From NCBI GenBank assembly GCA_036272735.1, contig DATAYF010000355.1:1-7420 (forward strand): a stretch of DNA of 7,420 nucleotides, written 5' to 3'. Under the pieces are notes generated by a model. The model did not search any database, was not told where the DNA came from, and saw nothing but the letters and a program-made list of their open reading frames with translations. Each line of letters opens with the position of its first letter. Position 1 is the first letter of the stretch. Positions 1 to 6,087 of this stretch are shown here, in pieces. The stretch is from DATAYF01 sp036272735 (GTDB taxonomy: Bacteria > Chloroflexota > Ktedonobacteria > Ktedonobacterales > Ktedonobacteraceae). A program made the translations under genes and the position numbers.

Positions 1-385
1 GGGCTGACTGTGAACGCGAACATTCAGCGAGTGCTTCTCACTGAAGTATTTGGGAGGCTACCATCTCCAAAGAGAAAAACCATCTGAACAGGGTCTCACG
101 CCGCTTGAAAGATCAATGCACCAAGAACAAGAATGGTCGCTATCCCAAACTCACGTTTCTCCTTCTTGATGCGCACTCTCATAAGTGGAGTGAACCCCTG
201 AACGTACATTGAAGCAATGAAAATATAACTCGAAGTTATCGACATGTGGGTAGAAGATGCCCAAAGAAATGGAGAAACCCCTCCTCCACCAAGGAACTAT
301 ACACATACAGCCGCCTAAATTGTTGACACCAGCATTGACACCATACCCGATACATTTAGGCATACACCATTCACCAAGATTGGAC
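1..385. other. Non-coding or decayed region, no recognisable gene
   Basis: I see no convincing gene here. On the + strand one frame is open from the window edge to a TGA at 85-87 (28 codons, ending PSPKRKTI). An overlapping frame is open from 45 to a TGA at about 204 and reads through NRVSRRLKDQ and NGRYPKLTFLLLD. This could be the broken 3' end of a gene lying to the left, joined by a frameshift, but neither piece matches a family I can name. Longer open frames on either strand at 151-448 run through the inverted repeat at 386-436, are cysteine- or proline-rich and have no good ribosome binding site, so I treat them as chance. Two TTGACA words (323-328 and 335-340) lack a properly spaced -10. 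Confidence 0.4.
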
Positions 386-436
386 AAAAGTAGGCCTTTG
401 CCAGCTCGAATAGATCAGCAGCAAAGGCCTACTTTT
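386..436. terminator. Perfect 16-bp inverted repeat, likely bidirectional terminator
   Basis: AAAAGTAGGCCTTTGC (386-401) is the exact reverse complement of GCAAAGGCCTACTTTT (421-436), with a 19-nt loop. Because the outer ends are AAAA and TTTT, either strand gives a GC-containing stem followed by a short U run, as expected for a weak bidirectional intrinsic terminator. It would isolate the symporter gene from whatever lies to the left. Its AGTAGGCC core also occurs in the hairpin upstream of cysS (3338-3400), so it may belong to a repeated palindromic family rather than being just a terminator. Confidence 0.6.
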
Positions 437-450
437 ATCTCAAAATAGCG

Positions 451-459
451 TGCTATAAT
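451..459 (+). promoter_or_regulatory. Extended -10 promoter for the symporter gene
   Basis: TGCTATAAT is a perfect extended -10 element (TGN followed by consensus TATAAT at 454-459). The sequence 17 nt upstream (ACTTTT, 431-436) is a poor -35, which is compatible with an extended -10 promoter. That poor -35 lies in the right arm of the inverted repeat at 386-436. Transcription would begin near 466, leaving a leader of about 240 nt before the start at 705. Confidence 0.6.
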
Positions 460-704
460 GTTTCTTCCATTGTATCGCACAATGACCATGTGTTGGTAGG
501 GGTTATTTTTCCTCGTGTGGTTTTGTTGGAAAAGAAAAAAGCTTCATCCTTTTCGCAAGTTGATACGTGTTCCATCTAGTGCACAGATTGTCGACGGCAA
601 TGAGGCTACTTGTTCTACTTATTACCCGGTTTGTGGACATGTCAACGGTGTATTGTCCCTGTAGTACACATCTCGATCTACGTTATTATAGGAGGAGAAA
701 CGTA
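460..704 (+). other. Long leader upstream of the symporter, no gene seen
   Basis: About 240 nt separate the predicted transcription start from the symporter start codon. The reading frame of the symporter stays open upstream to a GTG at 567, but that extension would add a cysteine- and arginine-rich segment with no ribosome binding site, so I treat the stretch as untranslated. It contains a T-rich and A-rich portion (about 505-545). I could not recognise a known riboswitch class in it. Confidence 0.4.
691..697 (+). promoter_or_regulatory. Shine-Dalgarno that sets the symporter start
   Basis: GGAGGAG at 691-697 lies 7 nt upstream of the ATG at 705, which is an ideal spacing. It decides in favour of ATG 705 over the in-frame GTG at 567. 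Confidence 0.85.
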
Positions 705-2357
705 ATGTTTTCCATTGCAGCGGTGAATGCTGCTCCTGTCCCCAACGTCGGATGGGTAGATTACCTGATTATCGCCATCTATTTTGCCGCCACGCTTGGC
801 ATCGGTTTGGTCTTGCGCAGGCGCATGCGTTCCTCGAAAGATTTTTTCCTCGCAGGCCGTTCGCTGCCGAGTTGGGTGACTGGATTGGCTTTTGTGGGCG
901 CGAATTTAGGCGCGCTGGAAATCCTGGGTATGGGCGCAAATGCCGCTCAGTACGGCATCCTTCAGGCCCATTTCTACTGGATTGGAGCCATTCCCGCCAT
1001 GATTTTCGTCGCCATCTTCATGATGCCGTTCTATTATGGCAGTAAAACGCACTCGGTGCCTGGCTTCCTCAAGTTGCGCTACAACGAAGCCACCCGAGGC
1101 TTCAACGCCATCACCTTCGGCGTTTTGACGCTATTAACCTCCGGCATCAATATGTATGCCGCCGCGCTGGTGTTCAATGTTTTGCTTGGCTGGTCGCTGA
1201 ACGCCTGCATCCTGATCTCCGCCGTATTTATCATGGTCTATATTCTGCTTGGAGGGCTGTCTTCGTCCATTTATAATGAGACGCTACAGTTTTTCCTGAT
1301 CGTCGCGGGTCTATTTCCGCTGACCATTATTGGCCTGATTAACGTCGGCGGCTGGTCTGGTCTGCAGGCCAGGATCAACAATCCCGCCTTTTTTCATCTC
1401 TGGGCTGGAACCGCTGGCAACAACAATCCCTTTGGCGTCAATTTTATCGGTATTATCCTGGGCCTGGGCTTCGTCTTGAGCTTTGGCTATTGGTGTACCG
1501 ACTTTCTGGTGGTGCAGCGCGCGCTGGCGGCCGAAGATGATGCGGCGGCAGAACGTACGCCGTTGATCGCGACCTTCCCCAAGCTGTTTTTTCCATTTCT
1601 GGCGATTGTCCCCGGCCTGATTATTCTCTCCGTATTGCCTGGTCTGGGTCATGGCGGCGGGTTTGAGAATTCGTATAACATGGCGATTCCCTTCGCCATG
1701 GCGCACTACTTCCCCAGTGGCATCCTGGGGCTTGGCCTGACTGCTTTGCTGGCCGCGTTTATGTCCGGCATGGCGGGCAATGTTACCGCTTTCAATACCG
1801 TCTGGACCTACGACATCTACCGCTCGTACATCAGGCGCGACGCGCCCGACACCCATTACCTGTGGATGGGCCGTATCGTCACCGTTGTTGGGATTATTCT
1901 CAGCGTCGGCACCGCGTATCTGGCGTCTGATTTCAACAGCATCATGGACTACGTGCAGGTCCTGTTCTCCGTGGTCAATGCTCCGCTGTTGGCGACCTTT
2001 CTGCTCGGCATGTTCTGGCGGCGTACGACGCCATGGGGCGGCTTTATTGGTCTGGCGGTTGGCACCGTTATCTCGCTTGGGTTGTGGCTGGGTGAGCAGA
2101 TGTTCCACCTCTTCTCGCTGGGCAGTTCAGAGGGTTCTAGCATGTGGCGCGCACTGATCGCCTTTGTCGTCTGCCTGGTCGTGACGGTGGTTGTCTCGTT
2201 CATCAGCAAACCGAAACCAGACACGGAACTGAAGGGGCTGGTCTACAGTTTGACGCCCAAACGCGCGGTCGTCGAGACCGTGTGGTACAAGAAGCCCTGG
2301 GTGCTGGCCGCTGCCGCCCTGGTGATCTTCGCCGCGTTGAATATTATCTTCTGGTAG
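705..2357 (+). CDS. Sodium:solute symporter (SSS family, SGLT-like)
   Basis: This 550-residue integral membrane protein should import a small solute using the sodium gradient. The SSS signature DFFLAGRS is at residues 46-53, just after the first membrane helix (about 17-37). Many hydrophobic helices follow, fitting the 13-14 helix LeuT-like fold. Other SGLT-like marks are TM1 with GANLGALE (65-72), the WCTDFLVVQRALAA stretch, and a C-terminal GLVYSLTP segment followed by a last helix ending LNIIFW. By eye-alignment the TM1 Asn of vSGLT is conserved as N67, while the TM8 Ser pair of the Na2 site is replaced by N364-T365, so the ion site may be altered but remains polar. The start is fixed by GGAGGAG at 691-697. 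The substrate cannot be read from sequence; a sugar or related organic solute is the best guess. The small membrane protein at 2453 may be its partner. Confidence 0.9.
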   Translation: MFSIAAVNAAPVPNVGWVDYLIIAIYFAATLGIGLVLRRRMRSSKDFFLAGRSLPSWVTGLAFVGANLGALEILGMGANAAQYGILQAHFYWIGAIPAMIFVAIFMMPFYYGSKTHSVPGFLKLRYNEATRGFNAITFGVLTLLTSGINMYAAALVFNVLLGWSLNACILISAVFIMVYILLGGLSSSIYNETLQFFLIVAGLFPLTIIGLINVGGWSGLQARINNPAFFHLWAGTAGNNNPFGVNFIGIILGLGFVLSFGYWCTDFLVVQRALAAEDDAAAERTPLIATFPKLFFPFLAIVPGLIILSVLPGLGHGGGFENSYNMAIPFAMAHYFPSGILGLGLTALLAAFMSGMAGNVTAFNTVWTYDIYRSYIRRDAPDTHYLWMGRIVTVVGIILSVGTAYLASDFNSIMDYVQVLFSVVNAPLLATFLLGMFWRRTTPWGGFIGLAVGTVISLGLWLGEQMFHLFSLGSSEGSSMWRALIAFVVCLVVTVVVSFISKPKPDTELKGLVYSLTPKRAVVETVWYKKPWVLAAAALVIFAALNIIFW

Positions 2358-2364
2358 GAAAAGT

Positions 2365-2413
2365 ATAGTGACGTTTTTGTATGTGACCTGGGCACATGCA
2401 AAAACGTCACTAT
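2365..2413. repeat. Very strong intergenic hairpin after the symporter
   Basis: ATAGTGACGTTTTTG (2365-2379) is the exact reverse complement of 2399-2413. Pairing continues inward across one T-G wobble with ATGTG/CACAT, giving a stem of about 21 bp closed by a 7-nt loop (2386-2392). It starts 7 nt after the symporter stop and ends 39 nt before the next gene. There is no U run after the right arm, so it may attenuate transcription, protect the upstream mRNA 3' end, or be a palindromic repeat element rather than a classical terminator. Confidence 0.65.
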
Positions 2414-2452
2414 GGCAGGCTATAAATAGGTAGGAAAGAGGCGAATAGGTTT

Positions 2453-2707
2453 ATGAGTCAAGATAAAGATGTACAGGGCATGGAGGGTTCGGGCGAGGCG
2501 CATCGCCTATCAATTGGGTTAGTGATTGGCGCAACCATCGGCGTGATCGGTCTGGTGCTGGTGCTCAATGGGCTGTTTGGAAATATTGATTACGCGCGTA
2601 GCGATGGCATCAATATCAATCTCTGGTGGGGCCTGGTGATGGTGGTCTTCGGCATCATCATGGGCGGAGGCAGCTACCTTCTAGGTTTGCGCAAAACCGC
2701 CCGTTAA
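2453..2707 (+). CDS. Small two-helix membrane protein, possible symporter partner
   Basis: The 84-residue protein has an acidic polar N-terminus (1-17), a first hydrophobic helix (about 19-42, LSIGLVIGATIG onward), a short polar loop with NIDYARSDGININ (44-56), a second helix (about 57-79, starting LWWGLVMVVFG), and a basic end RKTAR. The basic C-terminus should sit in the cytoplasm, so both termini are probably inside. I do not recognise a named family. It lies 95 nt downstream of the symporter on the same strand, separated by the hairpin at 2365-2413, and could be an accessory subunit or stabiliser of that transporter; this is inference from position and size. The purine stretch at 2432-2441 (AGGAAAGAGG) is a plausible but somewhat distant ribosome binding site. 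A TATAAA at 2421-2426 might give the gene its own promoter, though no -35 is evident. Confidence 0.75.
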   Translation: MSQDKDVQGMEGSGEAHRLSIGLVIGATIGVIGLVLVLNGLFGNIDYARSDGININLWWGLVMVVFGIIMGGGSYLLGLRKTAR

Positions 2708-2766
2708 AACTCTGGCGGTGAAGCTGCTGCCCTTTCTTGTCGAGCGTAGTATTATTAAAGAGCGAA

Positions 2767-2775
2767 TGCTACAAT
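2767..2775 (+). promoter_or_regulatory. Extended -10 promoter for the yqeY-like gene
   Basis: TGCTACAAT is an extended -10 element, nearly identical to the TGCTATAAT element ahead of the symporter. It lies 37 nt upstream of the start codon at 2812. No good -35 is present at the usual spacing, again consistent with extended -10 recognition by the housekeeping sigma factor. Confidence 0.5.
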
Positions 2776-2798
2776 AGAAGAGGCAGTACGCTTCACTG

Positions 2799-2805
2799 AG
2801 GGAGG
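2799..2805 (+). promoter_or_regulatory. Shine-Dalgarno that sets the yqeY-like start
   Basis: AGGGAGG at 2799-2805 touches the ATG at 2806 with no spacer, which would not work well. It is 6 nt from the in-frame ATG at 2812, so 2812 is the preferred start. Confidence 0.75.
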
Positions 2806-2811
2806 ATGCAT

Positions 2812-3294
2812 ATGGCGGAAAAGAGGCAAGAATTTCCGATAGAGCAGCAGTTGCGCAGTGACATAAAAGAGGCGATGCGTGCTCATGACCAGCTACGGGT
2901 TGATACGTTGCGCATGTCGCTGGGCGCGATTCGTAATCTGGAGGTTGCGCGCACCGACCGTGACAATGCTGAGTATGGGCAGCCGTTGACGGAGAACGAT
3001 ATTACCAAATTGCTTGGGCAAGAGGTAAAGAAACGCAACCAGGCCATCAAACTCTACGAGCAAGGTGGACGCCAGGACCTGGTAGAGAAAGAGCAGCGCG
3101 AGTTAACCATTTTGCAGTCGTACCTGCAAGCGGGGCAAATGAGCGACGACGAGTTGCAGAGCATCGTTGTTCGCCTGGTGGCTGAACAGGGCAAAGAGTT
3201 CCGCAAAGTGATGCCCCTGGCAATCAAGGAGACAAAAGATCGTGCCGATGGTGCACGCGTGCAGCGGGTGGTAAAGGAGATGACGCAGGCATAA
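2812..3294 (+). CDS. YqeY/GatB-like domain protein
   Basis: The 160-residue protein matches the YqeY family, whose members resemble the C-terminal tRNA-contacting domain of GatB, the amidotransferase subunit that acts on Glu-tRNA and Asn-tRNA substrates. Seen here: an N-terminal helical part (about 14-35, LRSDIKEAMRAHDQLRVDTLRM region), the conserved E-x(8)-A-x(3)-Y stretch around EVKKRNQAIKLYEQGGR (71-87), the E-L-x-x-L-x-x-YL linker followed by GQMSDDEL (about 97-115), and a C-terminal KVMPLAIKETKDRADG block typical of the family. Length is close to the usual 145-150. Its precise cellular role is not established in most bacteria. It sits 130 nt upstream of cysS, so two tRNA-related genes are neighbours; a hairpin lies between them. 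The start at 2812 is chosen over 2806 from Shine-Dalgarno spacing. Confidence 0.9.
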   Translation: MAEKRQEFPIEQQLRSDIKEAMRAHDQLRVDTLRMSLGAIRNLEVARTDRDNAEYGQPLTENDITKLLGQEVKKRNQAIKLYEQGGRQDLVEKEQRELTILQSYLQAGQMSDDELQSIVVRLVAEQGKEFRKVMPLAIKETKDRADGARVQRVVKEMTQA

Positions 3295-3320
3295 CCGAGA
3301 GGGAGGCAAGCTCGCTCGGT
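3294..3320 (+). terminator. Small hairpin immediately after the yqeY-like stop
   Basis: ACCGAG (3294-3299) pairs exactly with CTCGGT (3315-3320) around a 15-nt loop. It begins on the last base of the stop codon. The stem is short and no U run follows, so termination is doubtful. Confidence 0.25.
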
Positions 3321-3334
3321 GCGAACTTTAGGAC

Positions 3335-3403
3335 CCGGAGTAGGCCCCGATTATGGTGTTTAAAAATTGAGTCTGGCAACGTCATAATCGGGGCCTACTC
3401 TGG
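3335..3403. repeat. Perfect 18-bp inverted repeat upstream of cysS
   Basis: GAGTAGGCCCCGATTATG (3338-3355) is the exact reverse complement of 3383-3400. Including G-U wobbles the stem extends outward to 3335/3403 and inward by about five more pairs (3356-3360 with 3378-3382), leaving a loop of about 17 nt. It lies 41 nt after the yqeY-like stop and its base ends 21 nt before the cysS start, so it would form in any read-through message. Its AGTAGGCC core is shared with the repeat at 386-436. It has no U run. It is not a T-box: I see no AGGGTGGNACCGCG-type antiterminator. Confidence 0.7.
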
Positions 3404-3424
3404 TGAAGGAAAGCTGAAGCGGCG

Positions 3425-5827
3425 ATGAGAATTTATAATACCTTGACGAAGTGCGTTGAAGAGATTGAGCCTTTACAAGCCAAAACGCTCAAGATGTACT
3501 CATGCGGTCCGACCGTGTATCGCTATATCCACATCGGTAATTTGCGTACATTCACGATGGCCGATTGGATACGTCGGACGTTTGAGTACCGGGGTTTCGA
3601 AGTCATTCACGTCAAAAATATTACCGACGTGGGGCATATGCGACAAGAGATGGTGGACCGTGGCGAGGATAAACTGATAGCGCAGGCGCGGCGCGAGGGC
3701 AAGACTTCGGAGCAGATCGCGCAATTCTATACCGAGGCATTTCACCAGGACGAGGCGGCGTTACATATTCAACCCGCGCATTTTTTCCCCCGCGCGACCC
3801 AACACATTCCAGAGATGATCCAGATTGTGCGCGGCCTGCTGGCAAAAGAGATCGCCTACGAGGTCGATGGCTACGTCTACTATGACATCAAGCGCTTCTC
3901 TGAGTATGGCAAGCTTTCGGGCAACCTGTTGGAAAACATGCTGGCGGGCGTACGCGAAGGCGTCGATACGCAGCGGCACAATCCAGAAGATTTTCCCCTG
4001 TGGAAACCGGCCGAGCCAGGACGCGAGATGGCCTGGGATAGTCCGTGGGGACGCGGTTTCCCTGGTTGGCATATCGAATGTTCGGCGATGTCGATGAAGT
4101 ATCTGGGCGAACATTTCGACCTGCATACTGGCGGCGTGGACAATATCTTTCCCCACCACGAAGACGAGATTGCCCAGAGCGAGGGATATACCGGGCAGCC
4201 ATACGTCAACTACTGGGTGCACGCGCAACATCTGTTGGCCGATGGACAAAAGATGGCGAAGTCAACGGGCAACGCTTATACGCGTGCCGAGATCGAGGCA
4301 CGTGGCTTCGATCCCATGGCGCTGCGTTATTTCTATACCACCGCCCTTTATCGTAGTCGTTTGAACTTCACCTTCCGGGCCTTGCAATCCGCGCAAACGG
4401 CGTTAGAACGCCTACGCGACCTGGCCTACCAGCGTTTTACGCAGGCCGACCGTGAGCGAGCCTTGGTTCCCATGTCTCCCGCTGAAAATCCCTGGCAGGA
4501 GGCCTTCCTGTGCGAGGTCGAGCAGGATTTGAACATGCCGCGTGCGATGGCGGTAGTGTGGGAAATGCTGCACTCAAAAGAGCTTGACGCGACCATGGCG
4601 GTGCGCCTGTTGCTTGACTTCGACCGCATCCTGGGCTTCGGTCTGCGTGAGTACCTGCAAAGCGAGCAGCCACTTCAAAAGTACGATCCCCAGGCATACC
4701 TGGCGCAGGCCCCACACGATGTTGTGGAGCAGGTGCAGGAGCGTGCAGGGCTGCGTGAACAGCACAGCTATGCACAAGCCGATGCATTGCGCGAGCATGT
4801 TGGTGCGGAGGGCTACGCGCTCAGGGACACGTCGCAGGGAACGCTTGTGCTCAAGCGTCGGCCCGAAGACGAGTTCATCACGTTATCAAGCTCGGCCGAT
4901 GCCCCCGACCACACGCGTGCGGCGGATCAGTTCGAATTTTCCGTCAACCTGCTGGCCCACAACAGCCGTGACGACCTGGACCGCTGTATCCAGAGCATCC
5001 GTCGCCACGCCGGGACGCACACTATTGAACTGGTGATTATCGATAACGGCTCAACGGATGAGACGCTGGCCTATCTGGAAGAATTGGCGCGGCACGGCGA
5101 ACTGATCACGGACGCGGGGCAAGCGCTGGGCTTGCAGGTCTTGTTCGCCGATCACAATCTGGGATTCGCGGCCGGGCGCAACGCGACCATGCGGGCAAGC
5201 CGGGGAAAATACCTGGTGCTGATGGATAGCTCGATTGAAGTCACCGGCGATATCTGGGAGCCATTGGCGCAGAGCTTGCAAGACGAGTCATTGGGGGTCG
5301 TCGGGCCGTATGGATTGGTCACCGAGGACTTGCGCGAGTTTCAGGAGGCGCAAGGTTCCGACGTCGATGCCGTCGAGGGCTACCTGATGGCGTTTCGGCG
5401 CGCGCTGCTGCCCGAAATTGGCTGGATTGACGAAAAGTTTCGCTTCTATCGCCTGATGGATATCTACCTATCATTCTTCTTCAAGACCGCGGGTTATCGC
5501 GCGGTGACGACGCCAGCGGTGGCGGCGCGTGTGACGAAGCATCCGCACCGCGAATGGTATAGTTTGAGCGAGGATGAACAAGCTACCAAGAGCAAGAAGA
5601 ATTACGACATTTTTCGGGATCGTTGGCATCACGGGCAGAGCTTGCTGGTGACGAATTATCGTCCCGATCAGCACTGGCCTGGCCATGATCACGCGCAGCA
5701 TCTCGAAGGGACGCACACCCATACGGCGGAAGAATTGCCCGCGCCAGGGGTCATGCATACACACGTGCACCGGCACTGGCCCGATCATTCGCATGAACAT
5801 CCACACTACCATAATAGCAAGCGCTAA
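3425..5827 (+). CDS. cysS: Cysteinyl-tRNA synthetase fused to a GT2 glycosyltransferase domain
   Basis: This 800-residue protein joins two enzymes. Residues 1-479 form a full CysRS, which charges tRNA-Cys with cysteine in the cytoplasm. Zinc ligands by comparison with E. coli are C27, C219, H244 and E248. The HIGH motif reads HIGN (36-39), common in Bacillus-type enzymes, and KMSKS reads KMAKS (276-280). The NITDVGHMRQE segment marks a divergent subgroup, and the usual anticodon-binding end is present (SQGTLVLKRR, to 479). After a short linker, residues 503 to about 734 resemble GT2 (GT-A fold) transferases: VNLLAHNS, DNGS (540-543), NLGFAAGRN (578-586), and a GWIDEKF stretch with D679 in the acceptor region. 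The DxD site reads D601-S-S, lacking the second acid. Residues 750-800 are a tail with 15 histidines in 51, probably metal-binding. No stop or frameshift separates the parts. The Shine-Dalgarno (AAGGA, 3406-3410) is weak and 14 nt away, but the start matches the family. Confidence 0.92.
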   Translation: MRIYNTLTKCVEEIEPLQAKTLKMYSCGPTVYRYIHIGNLRTFTMADWIRRTFEYRGFEVIHVKNITDVGHMRQEMVDRGEDKLIAQARREGKTSEQIAQFYTEAFHQDEAALHIQPAHFFPRATQHIPEMIQIVRGLLAKEIAYEVDGYVYYDIKRFSEYGKLSGNLLENMLAGVREGVDTQRHNPEDFPLWKPAEPGREMAWDSPWGRGFPGWHIECSAMSMKYLGEHFDLHTGGVDNIFPHHEDEIAQSEGYTGQPYVNYWVHAQHLLADGQKMAKSTGNAYTRAEIEARGFDPMALRYFYTTALYRSRLNFTFRALQSAQTALERLRDLAYQRFTQADRERALVPMSPAENPWQEAFLCEVEQDLNMPRAMAVVWEMLHSKELDATMAVRLLLDFDRILGFGLREYLQSEQPLQKYDPQAYLAQAPHDVVEQVQERAGLREQHSYAQADALREHVGAEGYALRDTSQGTLVLKRRPEDEFITLSSSADAPDHTRAADQFEFSVNLLAHNSRDDLDRCIQSIRRHAGTHTIELVIIDNGSTDETLAYLEELARHGELITDAGQALGLQVLFADHNLGFAAGRNATMRASRGKYLVLMDSSIEVTGDIWEPLAQSLQDESLGVVGPYGLVTEDLREFQEAQGSDVDAVEGYLMAFRRALLPEIGWIDEKFRFYRLMDIYLSFFFKTAGYRAVTTPAVAARVTKHPHREWYSLSEDEQATKSKKNYDIFRDRWHHGQSLLVTNYRPDQHWPGHDHAQHLEGTHTHTAEELPAPGVMHTHVHRHWPDHSHEHPHYHNSKR

Positions 5828-5845
5828 TAGGAAATAGTTGTAGAG

Positions 5846-5860
5846 ATAATAATAATAATA
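5846..5860. repeat. (ATA)5 microsatellite
   Basis: Five tandem ATA units occur in the short spacer between the cysS fusion gene and the omega RNA. The stretch is AT-rich and could aid promoter melting, but I see no clear promoter in it. Confidence 0.7.
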
Positions 5861-5867
5861 GTGCCTA

Positions 5868-5889
5868 AAAATCTAGCATTTTATAGCGT
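5868..5889 (+). other. Candidate natural guide region of the omega RNA
   Basis: In IscB systems the guide is the 5' end of the omega RNA and is copied from the DNA flanking the left end of the element. The conserved structured part here appears to begin near 5890, so the roughly 16-22 nt before it (AT-rich, containing ATCTAGCATTTTATAGC) would be the guide of this copy. The exact boundary cannot be fixed without aligning sister copies. Confidence 0.35.
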
Positions 5890-6087
5890 TGGGTTCATGG
5901 AACTACCAGCGAGCCTCTTCGGAGGCAGCAGTTGAAATGGTCAAGACACCACCAGACGTGGTTCCAGTCTGGTGCAACTGTCGATCTACATTAAGGGTAC
6001 GTGAAAACGGAATGTGTGTAGGTTGTAAAAAGCTATTTCAACAATCGTGAGGAGCATTTTACTTCGAAAGAAGGGTTTACAACCACT
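5890..6087 (+). ncRNA. Omega RNA (HEARO-like) for IscB
   Basis: The 198 nt directly upstream of iscB can be folded by eye into a compact structure. A UUCG-capped hairpin is at 5913-5926 (GCCTC/GAGGC). A stem CAGTTG (5929-5934)/CAACTG (5975-5980) encloses an 8-bp hairpin CACCAGAC (5950-5957)/GTCTGGTG (5967-5974). The loop of that hairpin contains GTTCCA (5961-5966), which pairs exactly with TGGAAC (5898-5903) to make a pseudoknot. Downstream, CTACATT (5986-5992) can pair with AATGT and GTAG in 6011-6021 around GGGTACGTGAAAAC. GGTTGTAAA (6021-6029) pairs perfectly with TTTACAACC (6076-6084) and encloses a GAAA-capped hairpin (6062-6073). Position and pseudoknotted architecture fit the HEARO/omega RNA that guides IscB. 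The 3' end probably overlaps the start of iscB translation. Confidence 0.82.

Noticed and set aside
323..340. Two TTGACA words as a -35 promoter element
   Set aside because: Neither has a recognisable -10 at 16-18 nt; the AT-rich bases downstream do not fit.
257..448. Small + strand open frame of 63 codons
   Set aside because: It runs through the inverted repeat at 386-436, is proline/histidine-rich, has no Shine-Dalgarno and overlaps the -35 region of the next promoter.
567..704. N-terminal extension of the symporter from a GTG at 567
   Set aside because: It has no ribosome binding site and a non-family sequence, whereas ATG 705 has a perfect GGAGGAG 7 nt upstream and matches the expected SSS N-terminus.
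1311..2108. Long minus-strand open frame (265 codons) opposite the symporter
   Set aside because: It is antisense to a clear SSS gene, has a Q/R/H-rich low-complexity composition and no family match; it is a shadow of the coding strand.
3295..3424. T-box riboswitch for cysS
   Set aside because: T-boxes often precede aminoacyl-tRNA synthetase genes, but the conserved antiterminator sequence is missing and the only structure is a simple long palindrome.
3425..5827. Two separate overlapping genes (cysS and a glycosyltransferase)
   Set aside because: The frame is continuous, and the region 480-502 has no stop and no start codon with a Shine-Dalgarno that would start the second domain separately.
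5828..6087. CRISPR array or tracrRNA
   Set aside because: No regularly spaced direct repeats occur; the structure is that of a single scaffold RNA upstream of iscB.
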